Source of the DNA: Juglans regia
Taxonomy: Eukaryota > Streptophyta > Magnoliopsida > Fagales > Juglandaceae
NCBI RefSeq assembly: GCF_001411555.2
Contig: NC_049916.1
Span: 8,459,889-8,523,888, forward strand
Length of the DNA stretch: 64,000 nucleotides
Reading direction: 5' to 3'
In this document: positions 12,282-23,700 of the stretch, piece by piece
Layout: each line of letters begins with the position of its first letter
How positions within the stretch are numbered: position 1 is the first letter of the stretch
Translations under genes and position numbers: made by a program
The notes under the pieces: model-generated
What the model was told of the DNA's origin: nothing
What the model saw: only the letters and a program-made list of their open reading frames with translations
Database searches by the model: none

Positions 12282-12700
12282 TGTTATTGACGTGTTTCAC
12301 AGCTTCACTCACTTGATCACCTACAATTAAAGAGTTGTGTGGCTTGGAGGTTTTGGGGAACGCCTCTGATGCCTAAGTCAACGATCACAATGAGAATCTC
12401 CTTTTCTAGATATATGAATTAGATGATCTTCACATACCAGGGTGGTATGTATATATAGAGCCCCTGATATTTTTGTTGCCATGCGATAGCAGGTTTATCT
12501 GTAATTTAAAATTCAAGTCTTAGGATGGAGAACTTAGCCAAATCCAAATGATCGGATAGCTCTCCTTGTCTAAGAGACTCTCAATCAGTTATTCCTTCAA
12601 CGACTAGGATGGATTGGGTTTTCAGGAGATTGGGTTATTGGCCTAAGTTGTAGCCCAAGCCCATGAGGCGGCCCAATAGGCCTCGAAGTGGTATTTAGCA
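12282..12700 (-). repeat. Candidate 5' LTR of the gypsy element
   Basis: On the minus strand it precedes gag and contains cgttgacttaggcatcagagg, a sequence style common in plant gypsy LTRs, plus a TATA-like tatatatacatacc stretch near 12450. No partner LTR is present in the window to define its borders, so the limits are approximate. Confidence 0.4.
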
Positions 12701-12788
12701 TCTTCCATGCCTTATTTATATGGAGCTCAATAAAATAGCATACAAAGCATGTGAGACTTAATGAACTAGTTTAAGATGCCCCTTAAAT

Positions 12789-13487
12789 TTAAGGTGGAGT
12801 GCAAGACACCAACTTGAACTTGGTAACAAGATTGTGAAATCTTCCCGAAGGATATGACTTGGTAAAAACACTTGCAAGCTGATTATAGAAAGTAATGGAA
12901 TGAAGTTGTAGCGAGCCTTGAAAAAGATGGTGACAGATAAAGTGACAATTAGTTTTAATATGTTTGGTCAGTTTGTCAAAAACATTATTACGAACAATTT
13001 GAATAGCACTCATGTTGTCACGGCATAGAAGAGTTGCGGATGAGAAAGAGACTCATATTTTGAAATAGCCACCACAACCAAAGAGGCTCGAATGTAATGT
13101 TAGCAAGACCATAGTATTTGGCCTTAGTGCTAGATGAAGTAATTGCAATTTGTTTCTTACTATGCCAAGAGACGAGGGAATTGCCAACTAGAAAACAATA
13201 ACTAGTTCTATAGCGCTGATTTATAGGATCACCTGCACAATCGGCACTAACATAAGCAAGCATTTGAAGAGCAGACTAAGAGGAGAGATGTTAACCATGA
13301 AACAATGTTCCCTGGAGGTAAGGGAGGATGGGCATGAAGCATGGAGCAGCCATGAATTGACTCGCTTGATGGACAACATATGAAATATTATGTAGGGTAA
13401 TATTAAGATAGACATAACTATTACCCAAATGCTTATACAAAGTGGGGTCATGAAGATGTTCGCTCTCATCTGGATTGAGATGAGCAT
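12789..13487 (-). pseudogene. Copia-6 RNase H remnant
   Basis: Pieces: MLAYVSADCAGDPINQRYRT with SYCFLVGNSLVSWHSKKQ (13263-13150), an AITSSSTKAKYYGLA segment (the family has SSAEAEY), IQIVRNNVFDKLTKHIKTNC, and LASVFTKSYPSGRFH, the equivalent of the ADIFTK end of copia pol. Stops and shifts break it. Confidence 0.8.
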
Positions 13488-13689
13488 TGAGTTTAGTTAG
13501 TGTGTTAGTGACCGTAAAATCTGTTATGTTGGCATGTGAGAGGAGATGATAAGTGTATTTGGCCTAACTCAAATAGGAACCAGTAAAGGAGAAAGAAAAC
13601 TCAAGACCACGAAAATAATTGAGAGGCTCAAGATCCTTCATCTCAAAGTGTTGACTAAGGTATTGCTTTCGCTCCTAAAAACTTGATAA

Positions 13690-14634
13690 GATCGTCTCCA
13701 ATGATAACCATGTCATCTACATATAGCAAAAGAAGAATGGTACATTTGGTTATGCGAGCAATAAACAAGGCTGAGTCATAGGAGCTGATGGAGTAGCCAA
13801 GACTAGAGATAGTGGTGCTGAATTTTGCAAACTAAGCCCTAGGATGAGAAATCCAAGAGGCGGCTGCATATATACTTCTTCACTCATATTGCTATTAAGG
13901 AAGATATTTTTTACATCCATTTGAAAAAGGAACCAATGACAAGAGACATAAACATCCAAAAGAGCATGGACAAAAGAGAGACAAGCAATAGGAGCAAAGG
14001 TCTCTTCATAATCTATATTGTACTCTTGAGTAGATCTTTTGGCCACAAGACGAGCTTTGTATCTATCAATAATACCATCAGAGCAACTCTTAATTTTAAA
14101 GGCCCATTTAGACCTTGCAATAGAATTTCTTGGATGCCAGTCAAGTATGGCCCAAATATGATTCTTTGACAATATATCAAATTTCTCTTTCATTGCTGCC
14201 TGGCAGAAAGGGTAAGTGGAAGTCTCATGATAGGAGTGAGGTTGGTGCAAGTCAATTAAAGCATGAAAATAATGAAAATCATGGAGATGTGATGGGAGAG
14301 GTCTTACCTGAGTGGAATAACAAAGGTTTGAAAATGGATGGTCGATTGGATCCTTGGATTGGACAAAACCTAAGGACTTAAACAAAGCATCATCAAGATC
14401 ATCAAATGTGTGTGGTTCAAGTGAGTTGGAGTCTAGAAAGATAGGAGTATGACGGTGGAGAAGAAATGTGTGGTAATGGAAAATTGTAGAATAGATGGCT
14501 TGTGAAACTTGCCAATCTCGTGGAACAATCAATGTTCTCAGATGACTACATGACTGGAAATTAGGAGACCTTGACTCAGAATCATAATACTTATAGCTTT
14601 TTGCATTGCCCCACCATATCCAAGAAAGCAACAC
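13690..14634 (-). pseudogene. Copia-6 reverse-transcriptase remnant
   Basis: A 294-codon open stretch (14634-13750) covers the RT N-terminus: [58 protein letters not shown] and FQMDVKNIFLNSNMSEEVYM with QPPLGF. It then drifts out of frame. The YVDDMV-type box is readable near 13715 in another frame. It lacks a start, LTRs and the first half of pol. Confidence 0.8.
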
Positions 14635-15000
14635 AATCGAGAACTGGGCTCAAGTTTGCTGCACTCATGCTGTTCGAGTAAAACAAATAAGTAGAATCAA
14701 ATATGTGTAGGTGATGGTCAATAGGAAAGGAGCCAGATAGCTTGTCATAAGAAGTACTATTATCAATAATAGGACAAGGAAACTTGTTGATGATGTAGTC
14801 GGCCGTGAGAGATGCTTCACTCCAAAATGGTGTCGGCTTAGACAATGATAAGAGTAGAGAACAAACAGTATCTGAAATGTGTCTAAGTTGACATTCAGCC
14901 TTCCTATTTTGCTGAGAGGTACTTGGACATGAAAGTTGAAAAATAGTGCCAAAATGTCTAAGGATCTCTTGAAATGTACGTTGAGTGTATTCTAGTGCTT
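14591..15000 (-). pseudogene. Copia-6 integrase C-terminal remnant
   Basis: The reading near 14990-14880 resembles LEYTQRTFQEILRHFGTI, SCPSTSQQN then AECQLRHI (family NGxAERKxRH, with the catalytic Glu). This is followed by MSKPTPFWSEASLTADYIIN and KFPCPIIDNSTSYDKLSG. These are parts of the copia integrase and its C-terminal region, in two frames. Confidence 0.75.
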
Positions 15001-15010
15001 TATCAAAACG

Positions 15011-16350
15011 AAGAAAATTTAAACACTTTCAAATTGTTTAAAGTCTAAACACTATGGAAAAAAACTACTTTACCTCCCTATTGTACCGCTTCATTTGACC
15101 GCTTGACATAATTTTTTTTTTTACGTAGTGATTAAGGAAGTGATTTTAAATATATTGGGACAATTTTTTATTTTTTTAAAATATTTAAATTATTAAAAAA
15201 TGTGAAAAGAAAAATGAAAAAAAAAATGAAAAAGAAAGTCGGTCAATTTGAGCGGGCTACTCTAGGCGGCAGAGTAGCCTGACTCAAACACTATTCATGT
15301 GATGCATCCACATAATCAATTAGATTATCGACAACTTTTCATCGAATGAATGTGGCCTCTAAAAATGATTTATGGCCAATTGTTCGAATCTTGGACTTTG
15401 ACAGAGCATACCCCAAAACTAGGGTGCGTTTGGAACTTAAACCACTCTCAACTCATCATTACAATTTTTTCAAATCTCAACATAAAATATAATAAACAAT
15501 TCAACTTTTTCAAATTCTAAAATAATAATAATATTAAAAAATAATATTCTAACAATATTTTATCATCTCAACTCAACTCACTTTAACATCCAAACGCAAC
15601 CTAAGTCTCTTACCACTTAAGCCAATTCTTAGAAATTCATATTTTTGTTACATTTACGACACGTTGACATATTTTGATGAGATGAAATTAATGGATTAGA
15701 GTTAGCCGTATTGTTTACAGTAAAAGACATCTTATTATTTTCATAAATGAGAAAAATGATTAAAAGACATCTTCAAAACTCATGAAGACACCACCCAACC
15801 ATGATGGATCAAAGATTATTTTTTTAGGGGTAGATGAATAGAATTTTGTTATGATTATCTTAATGGAATTAATATTAAAAATGGGATAATTTTGCAAAAT
15901 CTATGAAAATTTGCACACTATAAAAAGTTGGAGCATGACTCCAAGGCAGAATACAAATGCACAATACAAAATAATAGACTTTATCACAAGGCTAAAAGAG
16001 CGATTGTTGTATAAACTATAAAGGCATATGCATGAATGCCAATAAAAACTAACTCGAATTAAATATTAAAAACAAAAATTTAACGGATATAAGCAATTCA
16101 TACGGACGAGGATCATAGAAGAAGAAATGGATTCGCTGCTCCTTGGCGGAGGCATGAGAGGGCAAGGATAAAAGCTTTTGCGTTTGAAGTTACTTCGCAA
16201 TTCATGAGAGGCATGATAATGTGTTGAAATCATTTGATAATCTTATTGTCTTTAATGTTGATCTATAGTGTAGGAATTGACAAAACATGGAGAGATTTGG
16301 AACAATACTTATAATTAAGATCAATAGAATAGATGAGAAGTTTGATTAGA
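15011..16350. other. Intergenic stretch downstream of the host gene
   Basis: AT-rich, with one MITE-A copy at 15419-15604. No open frame has a recognisable product. Confidence 0.55.
15419..15604. repeat. MITE-A copy 4
   Basis: Terminal inverted repeats ctagggtgcgtttgga and tccaaacgcaacctaa. The interior includes acaattcaactttttcaaat and aacaatattttatcatctca, the reverse orientation of copies 1 and 3. About 186 bp. Confidence 0.85.
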
Positions 16351-16873
16351 CCTTTTTTTTTTAAATAAGTAGAACCTTTATTAAAAAACTTCACTGAGTC
16401 GGATGAATAACCATATACAAGCAATCAAGACGCTAGGACTTATCTACGTAAATAAGACAATTCCAAATAGTCCATTCGCAAAAGACCCCAAAACCGTCCA
16501 ATAATACTATTAGACCTATTCACCATTCACCACCCCAAAGTTTAGTCCTTAGTTTCATCGATGGGTTTAGCTCTAATAATACTATTCTTTCTTTCCTTTT
16601 CTTTTTCCTTCGGCACTCTAACATCCTCTCTTCTTCAATGTTACACGGCTTCGAATACAAAGAAGAAATCAATTTAAAGGAACACTTGGATCTTTCTAAT
16701 GTTTGCATTATATGCTGTCATTGAAGCTGTTACAAGGATCAGTGTTCAGAATCAAATTCTATAAATTCAGCCTATTTCACATGCATACAATGCTACAGAT
16801 CTGACAAAAATTGTACCATTTTAGCAGGCGATTCCTCTAGGCTCATAGCTCATAAATTAATTGATCCATACAC
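16351..16873 (-). other. 3' flank / 3' UTR region of the CPSF73-II-like gene
   Basis: This lies just downstream of the host stop codon on the minus strand. An AATAAA hexamer (minus) falls near 16376-16382, followed by a ten-base A run on the minus strand at 16351-16360. That could be the gene's polyadenylation region or the tail of an old retroposon. Transcript data would be needed to place the mRNA end. Confidence 0.35.
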
Positions 16874-17680
16874 TCAACAAGTTCCATAGTCGAGATTTTC
16901 TAATATCGAGATGATTTTCCAAGCAAGCTTCTCATCTGCTATCGACCAAGTGCAGCAAAAAAACACTGCTTCACATTTATTTGGAGGACTGTCAACTATT
17001 CTGTAAGGGCACCTGTCCTTCAGACAGAGTGATACACTAAATGACTCTACTTGAATTTGTTCCCCAAAGTATTGGATGTTTCCTCCAGAAAGTTCGTCTG
17101 AAAGTTTAATGTACAACATGGGAAGCCAAGAGCATCTGCCAGACATGGAAAGTGCATTACTTGATGAAGATACATCTGTGCTCTTGGTGTCTTCTAAATT
17201 GTCAGTATTTATGGGGAAACAGTAAGCAAACCGAATGTCGTGCTTCTTTTCTCCCAACATAAGAAGAAGCTCGTCTTGGTGAACGATCTTTGCTCTTTTA
17301 CTCTTTTCCTCAACCAAGATCCCTTCAGCTGCCCTTTCATCTTTTACCTGCAGCCATGGCATGAACTTTCCATCTTTTAAACGCGAATCGGATTCATCTT
17401 CTGAACTGATTTTAGAAAAATTGAAGTTTGGATTCAAGCTACTTCGAATAAAAGTGTTTGAGGCTCCTACTTCCACATGATGAGTAGAAGGAATGCAAAC
17501 TGTCTCGTTGTTTGCAGGGTCATCACATCGAATTCCCAATTCCGAATATATTCGTCCTTTAAGAGTAGCCATCTTAGGTTTCTCACCATGTACTAGGATC
17601 ACATGTTTGGGGGAGAGAAACTTGACAAGATCCATAATCCCTTTGGCATCTGTATGAGGACTGAAAGACAATTGATGAAT
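16874..17680 (-). CDS. CPSF73-II: CPSF73-II last coding exon
   Basis: 269 codons including the stop (TGA at 16874-16876). It starts right after a gttgccag acceptor with [20 protein letters not shown], which carries the beta-CASP motif C His, then [15 protein letters not shown]. From about residue 45 of the exon it becomes the less conserved C-terminal domain with [27 protein letters not shown] and [18 protein letters not shown]. Everything upstream in the same frame (to 17866) is intron and reads through a microsatellite. Confidence 0.92.
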   Translation of the reverse strand: MHQLSFSPHTDAKGIMDLVKFLSPKHVILVHGEKPKMATLKGRIYSELGIRCDDPANNETVCIPSTHHVEVGASNTFIRSSLNPNFNFSKISSEDESDSRLKDGKFMPWLQVKDERAAEGILVEEKSKRAKIVHQDELLLMLGEKKHDIRFAYCFPINTDNLEDTKSTDVSSSSNALSMSGRCSWLPMLYIKLSDELSGGNIQYFGEQIQVESFSVSLCLKDRCPYRIVDSPPNKCEAVFFCCTWSIADEKLAWKIISILENLDYGTC

Positions 17681-17765
17681 CTGGCAACATAAGAGATGTT
17701 GAGGTGAACTTTGGATCAAATGGGAAAGATATTGAAGATGGAAAAGAAATTCAGTTTGTACATGG

Positions 17766-17797
<32 letters not shown>

Positions 17798-20700
17798 ATT
17801 AGTTTCAGAATGACTAAGCATTTTATCCAATTTAATGCGGAAAATAGAATTTTGATAGGCAGACACACTTGCACATCTTTGACAGGAAATTTACTGTTAC
17901 TTCTTCCTGTTTCTGTTTTCTGGAAAGAGATAATATTAAGCATATAAAGAGCACACTGTCTTATTCTGGTTTTGAAATCAATTTATTTCAAATCTGGTTT
18001 TTCCCTTCCAGACTATTAATCAAGATGCTAATATTAACTTGGACATTAGCACAGTGAGCACTCTTTAAGAAAGAAAAGAATGGAATCCTGGTTTTCTATT
18101 TTGGGTGATGTGTATATCCTAAACAATGCTGTCATTGTTAATGTAGAAAGAAACTCGTTTGTAAAAATTTTCCTAAAAGAGAACCAGAAAAATTTAAAAG
18201 CGAATACCTGATTTCATTAATCTAGCAGAAACACAAACAGTTAGAAAGAAGATTGAATAAGAGAACTCTTAAATGATAATCAGCAAAGCTCAGACAAAAA
18301 ACATCCAAATGAAGGGAAAAAGACTAAGATTTATAAGATAATTAAATGTAGACACGAACTGACTTCCTGCCAACCCTTTTTTTGGTAAGTCTTAACCTTT
18401 GTGGGGTTAAGATTGTACAGGAATCTAAACTGTGTTTCCTAAGCAATTACTGACATAGCTATCCCATACTTGTAATTACCATGTAAAAGACTGCACACAC
18501 CTAACCTCTGACTCTTTAAACCATTTTAACTTTTCATATTTTGAAAGGCTTTATTTTTCATTCAAAGGACATGAGTTTTCAATGTCCAGAACTCTTCAAT
18601 GAAAGCAGCTTAAGAGGCATTCATCACACAAAGTCGACTAGAGGTAAATTCAATCATATATCCATATATAAAGATTGTAGACATTCATGGAGGGAAAACT
18701 TACTTCATTCATTGATATACAACAATATATATAATGCATGCAATTGACGACTATACCCTCACAAGTTACACTTATCACACACATGTCCTCTAACACTCTC
18801 CCTCAAGCTGGGGCATATATATCATATAAACCCAGCTTGAAACAAATAAGCTTTAACCAACTACAACACAATGACTTAAGGCCTCGTTTGTATTCACAGC
18901 CCATCTCAACTCATCTCACTACTATTCACTACTATTCAGCAACTTTAACTAACAAATCTCACTACTATTCACAACTCATCTCAACTCATCTTCGAATCCA
19001 AATGACACCTTAGTAAACATAACTGCGAATTGATCTGTAGACTTCACAAAAGGTGTAGAAATGTCACCACTTAGTATCTTATCTTGAATGAAGTGACCAT
19101 CAATCTCTATGTGTTTAGTTATCTCATGGAACACAGAATTAGAGGCAATATGCACTGTAGGATTATGACAAAATAACTGAAGAGGGACAAGAGCTGGAAA
19201 CCCAATCTCTTGAAGGAAGTGTTGCAACCATGTCAGCTCAATAGTAGTGTGAGCCATTGCCCTATATTCAGCTTCTGCACTAGAGCGAGCTACTATTGCT
19301 TGTTTCTTACTCTTTCATGTAACCAAGTTATCTCCCACAAAGGATATGGGTGGGGGACCAAGTTTTTGGACCTAGAACCCGATTTCTTTTTCACTTTTGT
19401 GCTGTGGTTGTTGTAATGGGGTGTTTGTTGGGGAACCTCACCCCCTCCTTATGTATTTCGTTTTCCGTTTCTTAATAAAATATTTGCTTGCTTAGGAAAA
19501 AAAAAAAGTTACCTCCCACAAAAGTACAATATTCTATAGTAGATATTCTATCTGAAGGGGATCCTGCCCAATTAGCATCTGAAAAAGGCTTCAACCCTAA
19601 GATGTCCATTTGGTCGATACAACAATCCAAGGCCAGGAGCCTTAAGATAACGAAGAATATGAATTACAGCATCCCAATGTGAGACCCTGGGCGTTTGTAA
19701 AAATTGACTCAGTACACTTACTACATAAGAGATGTCTGGTCTAGTGATAGTTGTCAAAATGGTCTGAATGCCCTTTTCATAGGGTTTCCTTTCATTATAT
19801 ATAAGAGGTTTACATAGATTATGCCAGATTTCCAGCGCCTAAATGCTATACAAGGTAAGTATTTCCAACTTATTTACAACCTAATTATCTGCTATATACA
19901 ATCTAGATATCAAGGAAATCATTCCTAAAATATGACAAATCAATCTCTAAATTATCTCCGTAACATCCCCCCTCAAATTGATGCTGGTGAATCAAGAAGC
20001 ATCAATTTGTCAACCAAGATCTGATGTCGGTGCCGAGAAAGAGCTTTAGTGAATATGTCCGCAGTTTGATGTTCGGTAGAAATGTGAGGAAGAGTAATCA
20101 CATGTCTATCAAAGGATTCACGTATGGATTGACAATCGACTTCAATATGTTTCGTACGCTCATGGAAGACAGGATTAGCGGCGATCTGAATAGCACTGGT
20201 ATTATCAGCATGAAGAGGAGTGGAATGAAGCTGAGGAAAACCAAGTTCACCCAATAACCCACGAAGCCATGTGAACTCAGAGCATGCGGAAGACATAGCG
20301 CGATACTCAGACTCAGTGGAAGACTTAGAAACTCTGTCTTGCTTCTTACTTTTCCAAGAAATGAGTGCATTGCCTAAAAACATGCACCAGCCAGTAACAG
20401 AGCGACGAGTATCAGCACATCCAGCCCAATCGGCGTCACTATACCCCACTAATTGTAAGGAAGATTCCTTAGGAAAGAACAACCCACGTGTAGAGGTCCC
20501 CTTCAGATAGCGGAATATGCGGCTGACAGCGGCTAAGTGAAGGTGTCGGGGGGCCTGCATAAATTGACTGACTTGCTGCACAGCAAAAGAAATGTCAGGA
20601 CGAGTAATCGGCAAGTAGTTCAAACTCCCAACGAGTTACCGATACAAGGATGGATCTGATAGAAGCTCGCCGTCCTCCTGATGAAGCTTAAGATTTACCT

Positions 20701-23700
20701 CCAAGGGAGTAAGAACATAATTACCAGATTGGAGACCAGCCAATGAAATCACTTCCTGCGTGTATTTGTGCTGGTGTAACAATGTACCAGTCGAAGTAAT
20801 CTGCACCTCAAGGCCAAGAAAGTACTGCAAAGGCCCAAGATCTTTCATGTGAAAACAGTCATTGAGATGCTGTTGTAATTGCTTAATTAACTCAATATCA
20901 GAGCCAGTAATCACGATGTCGTCAACATATACCAGAAGCAATACAATTCTTGTAGAAGTCTTGCGAAGAAACAGAGAGGAATCAAACTGACTCTGAGTAA
21001 AGTGAAAAGCAAGCAGAGTAGAACGAAATTTATCAAACCATGCACGCGGAGCTTGTTTCAGTCCATACAAAGATCGGCGTAGCCGACAAACCTCTGAAGA
21101 AGGTGTAGCAAACATGCCGGGAGGTGGAGACATATAGATTTCTTCCTTCAAATCTCCGTGTAGAAAAGCATTCTTCACGTCCATCTGCCGGAGAGACCAC
21201 CCCTGCGACGCAGCAAGTGCCAAGATAGTCCGTACAGTTGTCATTTTGGCAACAGGTGCAAATGTCTCTTCATAATCAATACCATACTCCTGCCGGTTCC
21301 CAAGAGCCACGAGACGTGCCTTATATCTATCCAGTGAGCCATCAGATCGAAACTTAACTGAGTACACCCATTTACAACCAATAGGTTTGACACTAGAGGG
21401 ACAAGTTACAAGATCCCAAGTGTGATTGTCTTGAAGAGCTCGGATTTCTTCTTGCATGGCCTGCTGCCAACATGCTTGGGTGGCTGCCTGAGTATAAGAG
21501 TGAGGAACAGAAACAGTGTCGAGAGTGGCAGTAAGTGAGGTATGAGAAAAACCATACCTATCTGGTGGATGTGTAACCCGGGTGGAGCGTCGAGGTATAG
21601 GAACCGCAGAATTAGATGACGGATCAGTGTCTGGAAGAGGCGTTAAAGGAGGACGTCTATGATACACTACACCTGGTTTAAATCCCTCAATAGAAGAAGG
21701 CACATTATCAAAAGCAGGTAGAAGAGTAATAGGAGGATCAGAAATAACTTGAGACTGAAAGAAATATTGATTTTCGAAGAAAATCACATTCCGAGAGATC
21801 CGAAATTTGTCTGCATGAGCATCATAATAGACAAATCCTTTCTGAGTAGGGCTATATCCCATAAAAGCACACATGACAGACTGGGCAGCAAACTTGTGAC
21901 GATCAATAGGTGGCAGATGAACAAAACAAACACACCCAAAAGTATGAAAGGATTGATACTCAGGAGATATGCCAAATAATCGAAAATAGGGAGAATCATA
22001 ATTTAGAGTGGCAGTAGGCAGACGATTAATCAAATAAACAGCAGTAGATAAAGCTTCTACCCAGAACTTAGAAGGTACAGAAGAATCAATCAACAAAGTA
22101 CGAACAACATCTAAGAGATGACGATTCTTACGCTCAGCGACTCCATTTTGTTGAGGGGTATAAGGACAAGAGCGCTGGGAAATAATCCCTTTTTGCTGAA
22201 GATAAATCTGAAAGGAATGAGACATGTATTCCCCCCCTGAGTCGGAGCGTAAGATTTTGATACAAGTGCTGAACTGTGTCTCAACAAGCGCAACAAATTT
22301 TTAAAAAACAGAAGATAAATCTGAACTGTGTCTCAAAATGGTTTGAATGCCCTTTTCATAGGGTTTCCTTTCATTATATAGAAGAGGTTTACATAGATCA
22401 TGCCAGATTTCCAGCGCCTAAATGCTATACAAGGTAAGTATTTCCAACTTATTTACAACCTAATTATCTGCTATATACAATCTAGATATCAAGGAAATTA
22501 TTCCTAAAATATGACAAATCAATCTCTAAATTATCTCCGTAACAATAGTGAGATAATTCAATTTCCCAACAAGTCTTTGATACCTACCTAGATCTCAAAA
22601 CAACTCTCATTCCTCTTTCAAGAATTTATGATTTGGGTCCATAGGAGTGTCAATAGGTCGTGCACCCAACAAGCCAATTTCTTTCAAAATGTCAAGTATA
22701 TATTTCCTCTAAGATAGGTTGATATCCTTTTCAGATCTACTAACTTTAATTCCCAGGAAATATCTAAGCTTACCCAAGTTTTTGTCTGAAACTGATCATG
22801 TAAAAATTGTTTCAACCTAGCAATTCCAACAGTCACTCCCAGTAATTACAATGTCTTCCACATATACAACCAACAAAATGTGACATGCATCACTGTGTAG
22901 GTGAAATATCAAATGGTTTGTTTGGCATCTATGAAGACCAAATACCAATACAACATCAGAAAACATCACAAACCTTGCTCGAGGAGATTGTTTCAAACCA
23001 TATAATATCTATTGGATTTCTTGGAAATAAGTTAGGAAACTCTGTTTTAAATAAAACTCTGTTTTAAATATGTCGGATTTCTAGGAGATAAATTAGGAAG
23101 TTCTATTTCAGATAAAATCTGAAATAGTTATATTTCTGTTATAGCCTAGAAATTTGCTGATTTGATTTATTGATTAGGTGGCTTTCCTGATTTGGTGGCG
23201 TTCCTCTTCTATTTATATTGTAATCGTTTTTGTTGGAAATTAATAAGAATGATTATTCTTCTTCTAAAAAAAACTACATGGTATCAGAGCTTCGTGCTCT
23301 TTTTCTATTTTCTCATTTCTTCTGATGATGTTGTATAAGTCGGCGATGACCCACGCCCTAAGCAATCCTATCGTCTCTTCAGACTCTTCTGGTACTTCCG
23401 AAACAATTCCACCCAATTCCGCTATCCCTCCCACACATGTATCTACTGATTCCTATTCCCAGAATTTAGCCCTTTATCTCACAGCTACAAAACTCAATTG
23501 GCACAACTATCTTGAGTGGGCTCAGTCTGTCAAATTGGCAATCAATGGCAGAGGCAAGTTTGGGCATTTGACTGGTGAAATATCAAAACCTGCAACTGGT
23601 GACCCTAATAAAAAAAAATGGCAGTCAGAAAATTCTCTTGTTATTGCTTGGCTCATCAATTCCATGGAACCTACCATTGGAAAACCTCAGCTATTTCTTC

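Larger units (their letters stand above)
6790..12700 (-). mobile_element. Ty3/gypsy retrotransposon, Tat-like, truncated and decayed
   Basis: On the minus strand the order is gag (12068-11109), zinc-knuckle-like segment (about 10970), aspartic protease (about 10450), RT (9760-8893), RT-linked RNase H (8880-8503), a second RNase H (8490-8263) and integrase (about 7690-6800). Integrase after RT/RNase H is the gypsy order. The extra RNase H between RNase H and integrase is a known hallmark of the Tat lineage. Frameshifts and stops break every domain. A candidate 5' LTR lies at 12282-12700 and no 3' LTR is seen, so the left side is truncated. A MITE-A copy sits between LTR and gag. Confidence 0.8.
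12700..15010 (-). mobile_element. Copia-6, decayed Ty1/copia fragment
   Basis: On the minus strand the order is integrase C-terminus (14990-14600), RT (14634-13690) and RNase H (13490-12789), the copia gene order. After RNase H there is a purine-rich stretch and possible LTR sequence between about 12690 and 12785 with a polyadenylation-like aataaa. Nothing upstream of the integrase Glu region is seen, so the element is 5' truncated. There are many stops. Confidence 0.8.
19752..22544 (-). mobile_element. Copia-2, internally deleted copia element inside Copia-1
   Basis: LTRs at 19752-19965 and 22329-22544, about 2% different by eye, with a perfect 5-bp duplication atagt (19747-19751, 22545-22549). 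It interrupts the Copia-1 RT-RNase H linker ([12 protein letters not shown]). The interior contains only the end of integrase, RT and RNase H. Gag, protease, most of integrase and the primer binding site are missing next to the 5' LTR. A 16-bp repeat at the junction suggests a deletion (see findings). Confidence 0.9.

Noticed and set aside
6790..12700. Gypsy element as a complete LTR retrotransposon
   Set aside because: No 3' LTR or target duplication is found to the left of 6790, and the sequence there is unrelated to the candidate 5' LTR.
17681..17866. Upstream extension of the last-exon open frame to a Met at 17866
   Set aside because: The frame runs through the (GA)n microsatellite and lacks family similarity; a clear AG acceptor at 17681-17682 and perfect phase with the 40368-40464 exon show it is intron.
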